Shown piece after piece: positions 20,186 to 28,206 of a stretch of DNA of 64,000 nucleotides. The translations under genes were made by a program, and so were the position numbers. This DNA is from Gammaproteobacteria bacterium (lineage in GTDB: Bacteria > Pseudomonadota > Gammaproteobacteria > JAJFKO01): positions 1 through 64,000 of the forward strand of contig JAJFKO010000046.1 in NCBI GenBank assembly GCA_021773175.1, read 5' to 3'. The notes under the pieces were generated by a model, which was not told the DNA's origin, ran no database searches, and saw only the letters and a list, made by a program, of their open reading frames with translations. The first letter of the stretch is position 1. The number at the start of each line of letters is the position of its first letter.

Positions 20186-20887
20186 TTAAATATATTCTAA
20201 CACCTGCTTTACAAATGGAATTGTTAATAGTCGTTGTTCTTGTAGTGATGCTTGATCGAGCTTGTTTAAAATCGCAGTCAAGTCATGCATATTACGTGAG
20301 TGATGCGTCAGAATGTAATTTGCAACAGCATCTGCTAAATTCATACCACGCAACTTTGCTCGCATTTGTAAGGCTTTGACTTTATTCGCATCATTTAGTT
20401 TATTCAATTGAAAGGTCACACCTGATGCTAGACGTGATTGTAAATCAGGAAGCGTTATCTCGAGATTCGTAGGTGCTTTGCTACCAGCAATTAATAATAA
20501 AACTTTAGCGGCTTGCAGACGATTAAACAAATGAAACAGGGCTTCTTGCCAAACAGCGTTTCCAACAATGCAATCTATATCATCAATACACACTAATGCT
20601 AGATTTTCTAAACCAGCACAAACTTCATTGGCATCGAATTGCTTATATTCTCGTAATGGTAAATAGGCCACCGCTTGTTTGTTTTCGCCGAGTTGATGAC
20701 AACAAGCTTGCAGCAAATGACTTTTACCTATTCCAGCTTCACCCCATAAATAGACATAGTGCTCGCATGGCTCTTGCACCTGACAAAATGCTTGTAGGTA
20801 ATTAACAACCTCATTATTTTCCGCCACATAATAATTCGTGAACGTTGTTAAATCATTAAGGGTTACCCCTAGCGTTAATTGTGTCAT
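20186..20887 (-). CDS. hda: DnaA-related regulatory protein Hda
   Basis: Works with the beta clamp to trigger ATP hydrolysis by DnaA and so limits re-initiation. It is 233 residues. The N-terminal clamp-binding peptide QLTLGV (residues 3-8) is present, with the Walker A-like GEAGIGKSHLLQA and the Walker B region ALVCIDDIDCI. The C-terminal helical part has LRGMNLADAVANYIL. It lies 18 bp downstream of perM, a neighbour pairing common in gammaproteobacteria. Confidence 0.92.
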   Translation of the reverse strand: MTQLTLGVTLNDLTTFTNYYVAENNEVVNYLQAFCQVQEPCEHYVYLWGEAGIGKSHLLQACCHQLGENKQAVAYLPLREYKQFDANEVCAGLENLALVCIDDIDCIVGNAVWQEALFHLFNRLQAAKVLLLIAGSKAPTNLEITLPDLQSRLASGVTFQLNKLNDANKVKALQMRAKLRGMNLADAVANYILTHHSRNMHDLTAILNKLDQASLQEQRLLTIPFVKQVLEYI

Positions 20888-20905
20888 AAGCGTTTCTATT
20901 TGCTA

Positions 20906-21985
20906 TTATGTTTTAGATGATGGCTTGTCAGCCAGTTCTTGATAAAACTCACTGGCAACATAACTCTGCATAAAGTAGCGTAAGAATACCATAATCACCG
21001 CGGCAACCGGTAATGCTATGAGGACTCCCACAAAACCAAATAGTTGCCCACCCGCTAACACTGCAAAAATCACCGCAACAGGATGCAAACCAATACGGTC
21101 ACCAACAAATAATGGTGTTAATACGGTGCTTTCCATCGCCTGTCCAATCATAAAAACTATTAAGACATATAATAATGACCACGCCGTATGGAATTGAAAA
21201 TAAGCAGCAATGGCTGCTGCGACGATACCGACAACAAAGCCTAGATACGGCACAACACTGGCAAGTCCCGCTAACATACCAATAAGTAATGCCAGTTGTA
21301 AGCCAACAATCCACAAACCTACTGAATAAATACAACCTAAGCAGATCATCACCAATAGTTGGCCACGTAAAAATGCACCCAAAACTTCATTTGATTCTTG
21401 TGCTAAGCGCATTAATATTGGCTCTATGCTACGTGGCAACATACTTTGCACGGCTGCTACAACTTTTTTCCAATCGCGCATTAAATAAAATGCCACCACT
21501 GGAATTAGTAACAAATTGGCTCCCCAAGCAATAATTGTTAAGCCTGATTGAGTAATCGTATTAATAATTAAAGTCAAAACACTAGCACTAGGTTTTAATG
21601 TTTTCGCTAAAGATAGTTTGTTAGCACTAAAATTCAATGACGCCATACTACCAAATTTATGTTGCAACCATGGTAATAAAACATTCTGTATCCAATGAAT
21701 AATAAGAGGCAATTTATTAATAAAATAATTTACTTGGCGTTCTAACATCGGTACTAATATAAAAAGAAGTAAAGTGATAATTAATAGAAACACCACAAAG
21801 ACAATAATAACACCTAGTGTTCGCGAGACTTTATGACGCCCCAACCAATTAACAATCGGGTCACCCAGATAAGCAAATAAGGCGCCAATAATAAATGGCA
21901 TAAGCACTGGTAACGTGTAATATAAAAACAAACACGCGATAATAATTCCAAGAGCAATCATCCATTTTTTAAGTACCGTCATCAT
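20906..21985 (-). CDS. perM: AI-2E/PerM family membrane protein
   Basis: 359 residues with seven or eight hydrophobic helices and the family segments LMPFIIGALFAYLGDPIVNWL, NEVLGAFLRGQLLVM and GDRIGLHPVAVIFAVLAGGQLFGFVGVLIALP. Members are proposed transporters; the substrate here is unknown. It lies in a compact minus-strand row with hda and the transglycosylase-like gene. Confidence 0.88.
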   Translation of the reverse strand: MMTVLKKWMIALGIIIACLFLYYTLPVLMPFIIGALFAYLGDPIVNWLGRHKVSRTLGVIIVFVVFLLIITLLLFILVPMLERQVNYFINKLPLIIHWIQNVLLPWLQHKFGSMASLNFSANKLSLAKTLKPSASVLTLIINTITQSGLTIIAWGANLLLIPVVAFYLMRDWKKVVAAVQSMLPRSIEPILMRLAQESNEVLGAFLRGQLLVMICLGCIYSVGLWIVGLQLALLIGMLAGLASVVPYLGFVVGIVAAAIAAYFQFHTAWSLLYVLIVFMIGQAMESTVLTPLFVGDRIGLHPVAVIFAVLAGGQLFGFVGVLIALPVAAVIMVFLRYFMQSYVASEFYQELADKPSSKT

Positions 21986-21997
21986 TATTTCCCTGAG

Positions 21998-22633
21998 TTA
22001 AATAGTATCCCAAACTCTTTTCCAGAAAGGTTTCTGCCGTAACTGGCCTTCACAACGCTTCAATTGCGCATGATAGATCCAAGCAATACGCTGTACGCGA
22101 TGCGCAACATCAATCAACCAACGTTTGTGTCTATAGGTTCCTCGTTTATAACCTAATAAGCCTTCATGGTAAGCTAGGTATAGTCGAAATGCCTGATATT
22201 GTTTGATTCCAAGCTTACGCCGAGCACGTGCAGCAAACCAACCAATAAAATCCGTTGCAGCATGAAAGGCATTACGAGAAGCATCACCATTACCTGTTTG
22301 GCGTCTATACAATTTCCACGTTTGATTCACCGCTTGCGAATAACCATAAGCTGATGTTGGTCGAAACCATGGAATCACCCATAAAATGTGTTGCCGTGCT
22401 GGTCTTGCTGTTGCATTATAGTGTGACTCTTGATAGATAATCGCCATTTGCACACTGATCGGCACACCCCATTTACGCTGTGCAGCTTCAGCATCCCAAT
22501 ACCAATCATTATACTGTTTGAAAATCAAACAAATATTGTCGAGATGATCTGGCGGCGAACGCGTACAGCTAGTCACTAAACACATAGAACTTAGCATTAA
22601 CACGATAATCAGAAAAAGCTTTATCGGTCTCAA
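21998..22633 (-). CDS. SLT-like lytic transglycosylase lipoprotein
   Basis: 211 residues. A signal peptide ends in the lipobox LVTSC (Cys23), so it is probably a lipoprotein. The lysozyme-like fold is suggested by VPISVQMAIIYQESHYN (candidate catalytic Glu), SAYGYSQAVNQTWKLY and AYHEGLLGYKRGTY, as in transglycosylase SLT domains. The predicted role is peptidoglycan cleavage in the periplasm. It lies 12 bp upstream of perM. Confidence 0.8.
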   Translation of the reverse strand: MRPIKLFLIIVLMLSSMCLVTSCTRSPPDHLDNICLIFKQYNDWYWDAEAAQRKWGVPISVQMAIIYQESHYNATARPARQHILWVIPWFRPTSAYGYSQAVNQTWKLYRRQTGNGDASRNAFHAATDFIGWFAARARRKLGIKQYQAFRLYLAYHEGLLGYKRGTYRHKRWLIDVAHRVQRIAWIYHAQLKRCEGQLRQKPFWKRVWDTI

Positions 22634-22648
22634 AATAAATACATCCTA

Positions 22649-23611
22649 TTACTGAATCGAGTCTGGACTTTGTTGCATGGTATGCAGAACAGCATTACCA
22701 AATGACGTTCCAAATGACGCCCCCAAGCCGCCAATGATACGAGCGAATGGACTTAGTCGAATTGTATAGTTAATCACTTTCGGCGCTTTAATAATATTTC
22801 TAGCGACATAGCCAACACTACCAAAGCCATCTATCAATCCAATTTTTTTCGCGGCGATACCACTCCAGACTAAGCCAGAGAATAAATCTGGGATTTTATG
22901 TAAACGTTTGCCTCGACCACGTTCAACATCTTGAATAAAGATTTGATGCACTTGATCTAGCATTTGCTGTGCATGTTGTATATCTGACTCACGTACCGGT
23001 TCAAAAGGACTTAGAAAATCTTTATATTTTCCCGCTTTAATCACTCGCGCTTTAATACCTAGCTTTTGCAGGGTATCAACAAAACCAAAGCCATTTAAAA
23101 TCACACCAATGGAGCCAATAATCGAGGCTTGATTGGCATAAATATCATTTGTTGCTGCAGCAATATAATACGCACCAGAGGCACACACATCAGTACACAC
23201 AGCATAAATCTTAATCTTTGGATGTTTCTTTCTGAGAACCATAATCTGATTATAAACTTCCGCGGATTGTACTGCACTGCCACCCGGACTATCTAGCTCA
23301 ACAACCACACCTCTGGTACCTTTGTCTTTAAACGCACTACGTAATGCTCGATTTATTTTATTAGCACTGCTTTTTGAACCCGCCATAATTGGGCCCATCA
23401 CTTTGATTAAAGCAGTATGTGGTGCTCGCAAACTTACTTGCTCATGATTAGAGCCACGTCCAAAAACAAAATATAATAATAAAAACAACCAAAATAGAAA
23501 AAACAATTTAAAGAAAATTCCCCAGCGACGTTTAGCTCGCTGTTCTTTTAACGTAGCATTGGCAAATTTCTGAATCGCTTGTTTTTCCCAACTACTATTT
23601 TGTTCTGCCAT
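22649..23611 (-). CDS. Signal peptide peptidase SppA-like (S49 family)
   Basis: 320 residues with one membrane anchor near residues 29-47, then the S49 protease core. The nucleophile is expected in DVCASGAYYIAAATNDIYA (Ser of ASG). The general-base lysine is expected in VIKAGKYKDFLSPFEPV. A single S49 domain makes this the short SppA type. It probably degrades cleaved signal peptides or membrane proteins on the periplasmic side. Confidence 0.9.
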   Translation of the reverse strand: MAEQNSSWEKQAIQKFANATLKEQRAKRRWGIFFKLFFLFWLFLLLYFVFGRGSNHEQVSLRAPHTALIKVMGPIMAGSKSSANKINRALRSAFKDKGTRGVVVELDSPGGSAVQSAEVYNQIMVLRKKHPKIKIYAVCTDVCASGAYYIAAATNDIYANQASIIGSIGVILNGFGFVDTLQKLGIKARVIKAGKYKDFLSPFEPVRESDIQHAQQMLDQVHQIFIQDVERGRGKRLHKIPDLFSGLVWSGIAAKKIGLIDGFGSVGYVARNIIKAPKVINYTIRLSPFARIIGGLGASFGTSFGNAVLHTMQQSPDSIQ

Positions 23612-23637
23612 CTTTTTCCCTCAGTAAATTATAGGAC

Positions 23638-24795
23638 TTATTCAAATGCACTAATACCTGTTATATGCCGTCCGACAATTAAATGATGCACATTGTCAGT
23701 ACCTTCATAAGTGAAAACGGTTTCCAAATTATTCATATGCCGAATGATATGATATTCCAAGCTAATGCCATTGGCACCTAAAATATTTCGCGCCTGTCGA
23801 GCAATGTTCAATGCTTCTCGACAAGCATTCATTTTCGCCATGCTAACCATAACGGCACTGGCTTTATTTTCTTGCTTTAATTTACCTAGCTGTAAATTGA
23901 AACATTGCGCTTTAACAATTTCCGTTAACATCTCTGCTAAATCTTTTTGAATGAGTTGGAAAGACGCAATCGGCTTATCAAATTGCTTGCGTTCTAGGCT
24001 ATACTCTACAGCTTTTTCATAACATGCCATGGCTGCACCTATCGCCCCCCAAGCAATACCATAGCGCGCTTGGTTTAAACAACTTAACGGCGCACCTAAA
24101 CCACGGTCACTACCGGGCAAATAATTTTCATCCGGCACAAACACATCTTGTAATACTAATTCGCCAGTAGCGGATGCACGTAAAGATAATTTATGTGAAA
24201 TTTCATTGCAGCTAAAGCCTTTAAATTCTGTCTCAACAATAAAACCACGAATACCTTCTGAAGTTTTTGCCCAAACAATGGCTAAATCCGCAATTGGCGC
24301 ATTAGTGATCCACATTTTCGTGCCATTTAATAGCCAGCCACCAGCAACTTTCTTGGCAGTGGTTTTCATACTGGCCGGATCAGACCCTGCATCAGGTTCC
24401 GTTAAACCAAAACAACCGATAAGTTTAGCTTGAGCCATCTTCTTTAAAAAACGTTGTTTTTGTTGTTCACTACCATAACGAAAAATAGGATACATGCATA
24501 AAGAACTTTGCACCGAGACAAAACTACGTAAACCGCTATCGCCGCGTTCTAATTCTTGGCAAGCTAAACCATAGGTAATATAACTTGCTTCACTGCCACC
24601 ATATTGTTGTGGCAAAGTCATACCTAATAAACCTAAATCGGCTGTTTGTTGAATAAATTCTTTGGGAAAGATTGCTTGTTCGAAAGCATTTGGCATTTTA
24701 GGGATCACTTCAGCATCAACCCAACGACGTAGGTTATCACGCAGAATAATCTCATCATCAGCTAATTGATTATCTAATAGTAGGAAGTCTTCCAT
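23638..24795 (-). CDS. gcdH: Acyl-CoA dehydrogenase, glutaryl-CoA dehydrogenase type
   Basis: A flavoenzyme of 385 residues. It carries SGLRSFVSVQSSLCMYPI, CFGLTEPDAGSDPASM and WITNAPIADLAIVWAKT. The catalytic Glu is in VFTYEGTDNVHHLIVGR. These segments match glutaryl-CoA dehydrogenases better than medium-chain enzymes. The likely role is lysine/tryptophan catabolism (glutaryl-CoA to crotonyl-CoA). No other gene of that pathway is in the window. Confidence 0.85.
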   Translation of the reverse strand: MEDFLLLDNQLADDEIILRDNLRRWVDAEVIPKMPNAFEQAIFPKEFIQQTADLGLLGMTLPQQYGGSEASYITYGLACQELERGDSGLRSFVSVQSSLCMYPIFRYGSEQQKQRFLKKMAQAKLIGCFGLTEPDAGSDPASMKTTAKKVAGGWLLNGTKMWITNAPIADLAIVWAKTSEGIRGFIVETEFKGFSCNEISHKLSLRASATGELVLQDVFVPDENYLPGSDRGLGAPLSCLNQARYGIAWGAIGAAMACYEKAVEYSLERKQFDKPIASFQLIQKDLAEMLTEIVKAQCFNLQLGKLKQENKASAVMVSMAKMNACREALNIARQARNILGANGISLEYHIIRHMNNLETVFTYEGTDNVHHLIVGRHITGISAFE

Positions 24796-25007
24796 GGCTT
24801 TTTATATCATCCTTAAAATATTTAAATCACAGAGAAAATGTCTGTTTATGAAGCTCTTAGCATGATTCGCACATTGTGAATCGCAACATGTGAAATGTCA
24901 ATCTCTTCCATATAACCAGGGTTCCTTGGCTAACGAGTACTAGATTATTGAATAAATTAGAGATAATGACTAAAGATATGGAGGGTAGATAAAAGAAATA
25001 AGTAAAT

Positions 25008-25175
25008 GCTAGCTAGTGGTCATGCAAGCCCGAACCGAGGTTCAGGTGGGACTCGGCATATCGCTTCAGGCTTCCTGGTTGAGCAAAGCTCCCAGGCATG
25101 CACAACGGCGACAGAGACTAAATCCCAATTTAGTGGTGTTGGTCAGGATTTTGCAATGGGTCCACTAGCTGAGCC
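25008..25175 (-). ncRNA. ssrS: 6S RNA
   Basis: The minus strand resembles 6S RNA, the promoter mimic that binds sigma70 RNA polymerase. The ends pair (AGCTAGTGG with CCACTAGCT), followed by further pairing (TTGCAA with TTGCA). An apical arm GAGCTTTGCTC..CCAGGAAGCCTGAA corresponds to GAGCATGCTC..GAGAAGCCTTAA in E. coli. CACCTGAACCTCGGTTCGGG corresponds to the conserved CACCTTGAACCAAGGGTTC region. Predicted length is about 168 nt. A good sigma70 promoter lies directly upstream, and a T-rich stretch follows below 25007. I recognised this by eye only. Confidence 0.75.
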
Positions 25176-25180
25176 AAAGT

Positions 25181-25210
25181 AGTCTAGCACAGCTAGGGAA
25201 ACGCTGACAA
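25181..25210 (-). promoter_or_regulatory. Promoter of the 6S RNA gene
   Basis: On the minus strand the -35 TTGTCA (25210-25205) and -10 TAGACT (25186-25181) have an 18-nt spacer. The predicted transcript start is at about 25175 (GGCTCAG), matching the base of the terminal stem. Confidence 0.6.
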
Positions 25211-25224
25211 GCTTAAGTTTGGAC

Positions 25225-25253
25225 TTGACTCACCACTTCACGTATTCGACAAT
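25225..25253 (+). promoter_or_regulatory. Promoter of the mvaA-mvaK2 unit
   Basis: TTGACT (25225-25230), a 17-nt spacer, then GACAAT (25248-25253), about 90 bp upstream of the mvaA start. It is back-to-back with the 6S promoter; the two -35 boxes are 14 bp apart. Confidence 0.55.
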
Positions 25254-25341
25254 GTGGTAATTTTACTGTAATCGTTTAGATTATTTACAGCTTCTGTTTT
25301 TTGGTTCTGCTTTTTGCGACTCATGAAAGGAACACACTATT

Positions 25342-26634
25342 ATGGCAACGAACAATAATTTCGAAGAATTCTTTAAAGGGTTTTCGAAACTTGAACGACA
25401 AGAACGTTTCAATCGTCTGCGCAAAATGGGTGTATTAAGTAGTGCAGATATTAAATTCCTCAACAATGATGCTCCGCTTGAGCCCGAACTCGCCGAACAC
25501 TTTATTGAAAATGTTATTGGCTATTTTCAAATGCCACTGGGGGTTGCTACAAATTTTCGCATAGATAACAAAGATTATGTTATTCCCATGGCTGTTGAAG
25601 AAACATCGATTATTGCTGCCGCAAGTAAAACGGCAAAATGGATTCGTGACAATGGTGAAATCACTACACACATTGAAGGCAACACCTTAATTGGTCAAAT
25701 TCAGATTGCCAATGTTAAAGATTTTGCTAACTTTGAAAAAATCATCCTCGCACATAAAGACAAGTTAATCCACATCGCGAATAATGATGTTGCTGCTGCG
25801 ATGGTACAACGCGGTGGCGGTATAAAAGATTTAACTATACGTCAAGTAGCGCGACTTGATAGCGGCCATATGGCTGTTCTGCATATACATGTTGATACTT
25901 GCGATGCTATGGGCGCTAATATCATTAATCAAATCTGTGAATACTTAAAAGAACATATCCAAGAGTTAACTGATGAAACCGTAACCATGTGCATCTTGTC
26001 TAACTTAAATGATCGAAAATTAACGCACGCTCGAGTTGTTATTCGTGATATTGAAGAAGATGTTGGCCATGCTATTGCTGAAGCATCGCATTTTGCCGCC
26101 TGTGATCCTTATCGAGCCACAACCAACAATAAAGGTGTTGTCAATGCGATTGATGCCATGCTTATCGCAACAGGTAATGATTGGCGTGCTGTTGAATCAG
26201 GTATCCATGCCTATGCCGCACATGACGGTCAATATCGTTCAGTTACCCAGTGGCAAGTGCAAGGTAAAGATTTAGTTGGCACCTTTAAAGCACCTTTAGT
26301 TGTCGCGACAGTTGGCGGTGTTACCCGCTTACATCCAACTGCAAAACTGTGCTTACGTATGCTCAATGTTGATAGTGCAAATGAATTATCTCGAGTTGTT
26401 GCGGCAGTTGGTTTAGTACAAAATCTCGGTGCGATTCGCGCACTAACAAGTGTCGGCATCATTCAAGGTCATATGAAATTACATATCACCAATCTTACTT
26501 TGGGATCAGGTGCTGAGCCACATGAAATCCCTATTGTGAAAAAACGTTTAGAACAAATTTTTTCGTTGAAAAATCGTATTTCATTAACTAATGCCATTGA
26601 TGTCTTGAAAGAAATTCGTGAGCAACGCAGTTAA
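25342..26634 (+). CDS. mvaA: Hydroxymethylglutaryl-CoA reductase, class II
   Basis: Reduces HMG-CoA to mevalonate. It is 430 residues, soluble, without the membrane domain of class I enzymes. Class II hallmarks are ENVIGYFQMPLGVATNFRI, the catalytic Glu in MAVEETSIIAAASK, DAMGANIINQICEYL, Lys in NNKGVVNAIDAM, Asp in GNDWRAVES, TVGGVTRLHPTAKLCLRML and a C-terminal His in GHMKLH. The ATG follows AAAGGA. It is the first gene of the split mevalonate cluster. Confidence 0.95.
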   Translation: MATNNNFEEFFKGFSKLERQERFNRLRKMGVLSSADIKFLNNDAPLEPELAEHFIENVIGYFQMPLGVATNFRIDNKDYVIPMAVEETSIIAAASKTAKWIRDNGEITTHIEGNTLIGQIQIANVKDFANFEKIILAHKDKLIHIANNDVAAAMVQRGGGIKDLTIRQVARLDSGHMAVLHIHVDTCDAMGANIINQICEYLKEHIQELTDETVTMCILSNLNDRKLTHARVVIRDIEEDVGHAIAEASHFAACDPYRATTNNKGVVNAIDAMLIATGNDWRAVESGIHAYAAHDGQYRSVTQWQVQGKDLVGTFKAPLVVATVGGVTRLHPTAKLCLRMLNVDSANELSRVVAAVGLVQNLGAIRALTSVGIIQGHMKLHITNLTLGSGAEPHEIPIVKKRLEQIFSLKNRISLTNAIDVLKEIREQRS

Positions 26635-26659
26635 AACAATTTAAACTAGATGAGAAACC

Positions 26660-27574
26660 ATGTTTACACTTAATCTACCTAGCAAAACATTTTTACTTGG
26701 AGAATATCTCGTATTGCATGATGGTCCAGCGCTGGTATTAAATACTGAGCCATGCTTTCAATTACAATGTGCGCCAGGTAATAGCGCATTAAACAATATT
26801 CACCCACAATCGCCTGCAGGAAAATTCTACTCTGCGCATCAAGATTTATTTACAGATTGGCAGCTGACATTTACTGACCCTCATCAAAACAAAGGTGGGT
26901 TAGGAGCATCAAGTGCACAGTTTGCCGCATTATATTTATTACAAAAGTTGTTTAGCGGTAATATTCGTCAACCGCAACAAACCGATATTAATATATTCAT
27001 GCAAACATTGAATATTCCACACTTGTTAAAAACTTACCAAAAATATGCCTGGGACCAACAAGGTTATCCACCCAGTGGTGCCGATGTTGTCAGCCAACTC
27101 TACGGTGGTATTACTTATTTTGCAAAGTCAGAAAACATGATCGAATCACTGGTTTGGCCATTCCAAGATCTCTCCTTTTGTTTATTACGCACGGGTAAAA
27201 AGCTGGCTACTCATGAACATCTAACCAGCCTTAATAATCTTGAAACTGAAACGCTAGATCAGATCGTACAGCAAGGTTCGATTGCATTAGTACAAGCCAA
27301 TGCCAATGCTTTCTGTGCGGCAATTAATGCTTATGCCGAAGCATTACAAGTCCAAAACTTAGTTGCCGAACATACCCAGCAGATCTTAAATGACTTACAA
27401 CACTGGCCTGAAGTCAAAGCAGTAAAAGGCTGTGGAGCTCTCGGTGCGGATATTGTGCTGGCGATTTGCGCAGGCGATACTAAAGCATTAAAAGAAAAAT
27501 TTAGAACGGCCAATTATGACGTGGTTACCTGTAGTCAAGCAGCAACGCTGGGCATTAATATTGATGAAGCTTAA
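26660..27574 (+). CDS. mvaK2: GHMP kinase, probable phosphomevalonate kinase
   Basis: 304 residues. The N-terminus KTFLLGEYLVLHDGPALVL matches the GEYxVLxGxxA pattern of phosphomevalonate kinases, the GHMP ATP loop is GGLGASSAQ, and PPSGADVVSQLYGGITYF and VKGCGALGADIVLAI follow. Mevalonate kinase is clearly encoded at 31900, so this one most likely phosphorylates phosphomevalonate. It starts 26 bp after mvaA. Its stop overlaps the opposite-strand cupredoxin gene by 4 bp. Specificity is inferred. Confidence 0.75.
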   Translation: MFTLNLPSKTFLLGEYLVLHDGPALVLNTEPCFQLQCAPGNSALNNIHPQSPAGKFYSAHQDLFTDWQLTFTDPHQNKGGLGASSAQFAALYLLQKLFSGNIRQPQQTDINIFMQTLNIPHLLKTYQKYAWDQQGYPPSGADVVSQLYGGITYFAKSENMIESLVWPFQDLSFCLLRTGKKLATHEHLTSLNNLETETLDQIVQQGSIALVQANANAFCAAINAYAEALQVQNLVAEHTQQILNDLQHWPEVKAVKGCGALGADIVLAICAGDTKALKEKFRTANYDVVTCSQAATLGINIDEA

Positions 27575-28206
27575 CGGGACGCCGGATTGACTATCAACGT
27601 ACCAGAATACATACCCATCTCACAATTAAATTTATATTCTCCCGCTTGTTGCGGCACAATACTAATACTCTTTGGCTGATTTAACGGTAATTCTTCTGCT
27701 ATTTCAAAATCAGGGAAGTAAACCATCTGTGCACAACGACTTGGATCGCGACGTACAAAACTTAAGTTAATGGTTTTGCCTGCTGAGGCTTCAATACGAT
27801 TAGGTTGATAAACAGCATTATCAACAGTAATCGTAATCGCGGGTGCAGCTTTAACTTCAAGAACGCCACGATACATATTCATAGGACATGCAAAAGCAAA
27901 CTCTCCGATTCTATCAGGCGTTAACTCGATTACTTGTGGCTCACTCTTGGTTAATTCTACACTGCGATCAAAATCAGCAAAAATCACTTTCTTTGCGCAA
28001 TGCGCATCATCATTTAAAACAAAACGAATGCTAAGCGGCATACCTGCATAAGCGGCAATTCTATCTGGCTTATAAATACCTTTTTCAATTGTTACTATCA
28101 CCTCACCTGACTCGACAATTTTCGTTGCCTTGGGTTTGTACAACCAAAACCACCAGATAATAAATGCAATGATGACGATAATGATAATATCTAAAATAAC
28201 AATCAT
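27571..28206 (-). CDS. Membrane-anchored tandem cupredoxin protein
   Basis: 211 residues. An N-terminal helix (about residues 3-24) anchors two cupredoxin-1/EfeO-like domains, at about residues 35-118 and 122-208. Each has a conserved Cys in the middle (DAHCAKKVIFADF; PSRCAQMVYFPDF) and a copper-ligand type loop near the end (FACPMNMYRG; FNCEMGMYSG). It starts inside the stop of the P-type ATPase homologue (4-bp ATGA overlap), so the two are translationally coupled. The likely role is binding copper at the outer face of the inner membrane and exchanging it with the partner. Copper as the metal is inference from the family. Confidence 0.8.
   Translation of the reverse strand: MIVILDIIIIVIIAFIIWWFWLYKPKATKIVESGEVIVTIEKGIYKPDRIAAYAGMPLSIRFVLNDDAHCAKKVIFADFDRSVELTKSEPQVIELTPDRIGEFAFACPMNMYRGVLEVKAAPAITITVDNAVYQPNRIEASAGKTINLSFVRRDPSRCAQMVYFPDFEIAEELPLNQPKSISIVPQQAGEYKFNCEMGMYSGTLIVNPASR

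Noticed and set aside
25008-25210. Possible plus-strand riboswitch in front of mvaA
   Set aside because: The plus strand fits no riboswitch core I know, whereas the minus strand fits 6S RNA with its own promoter.
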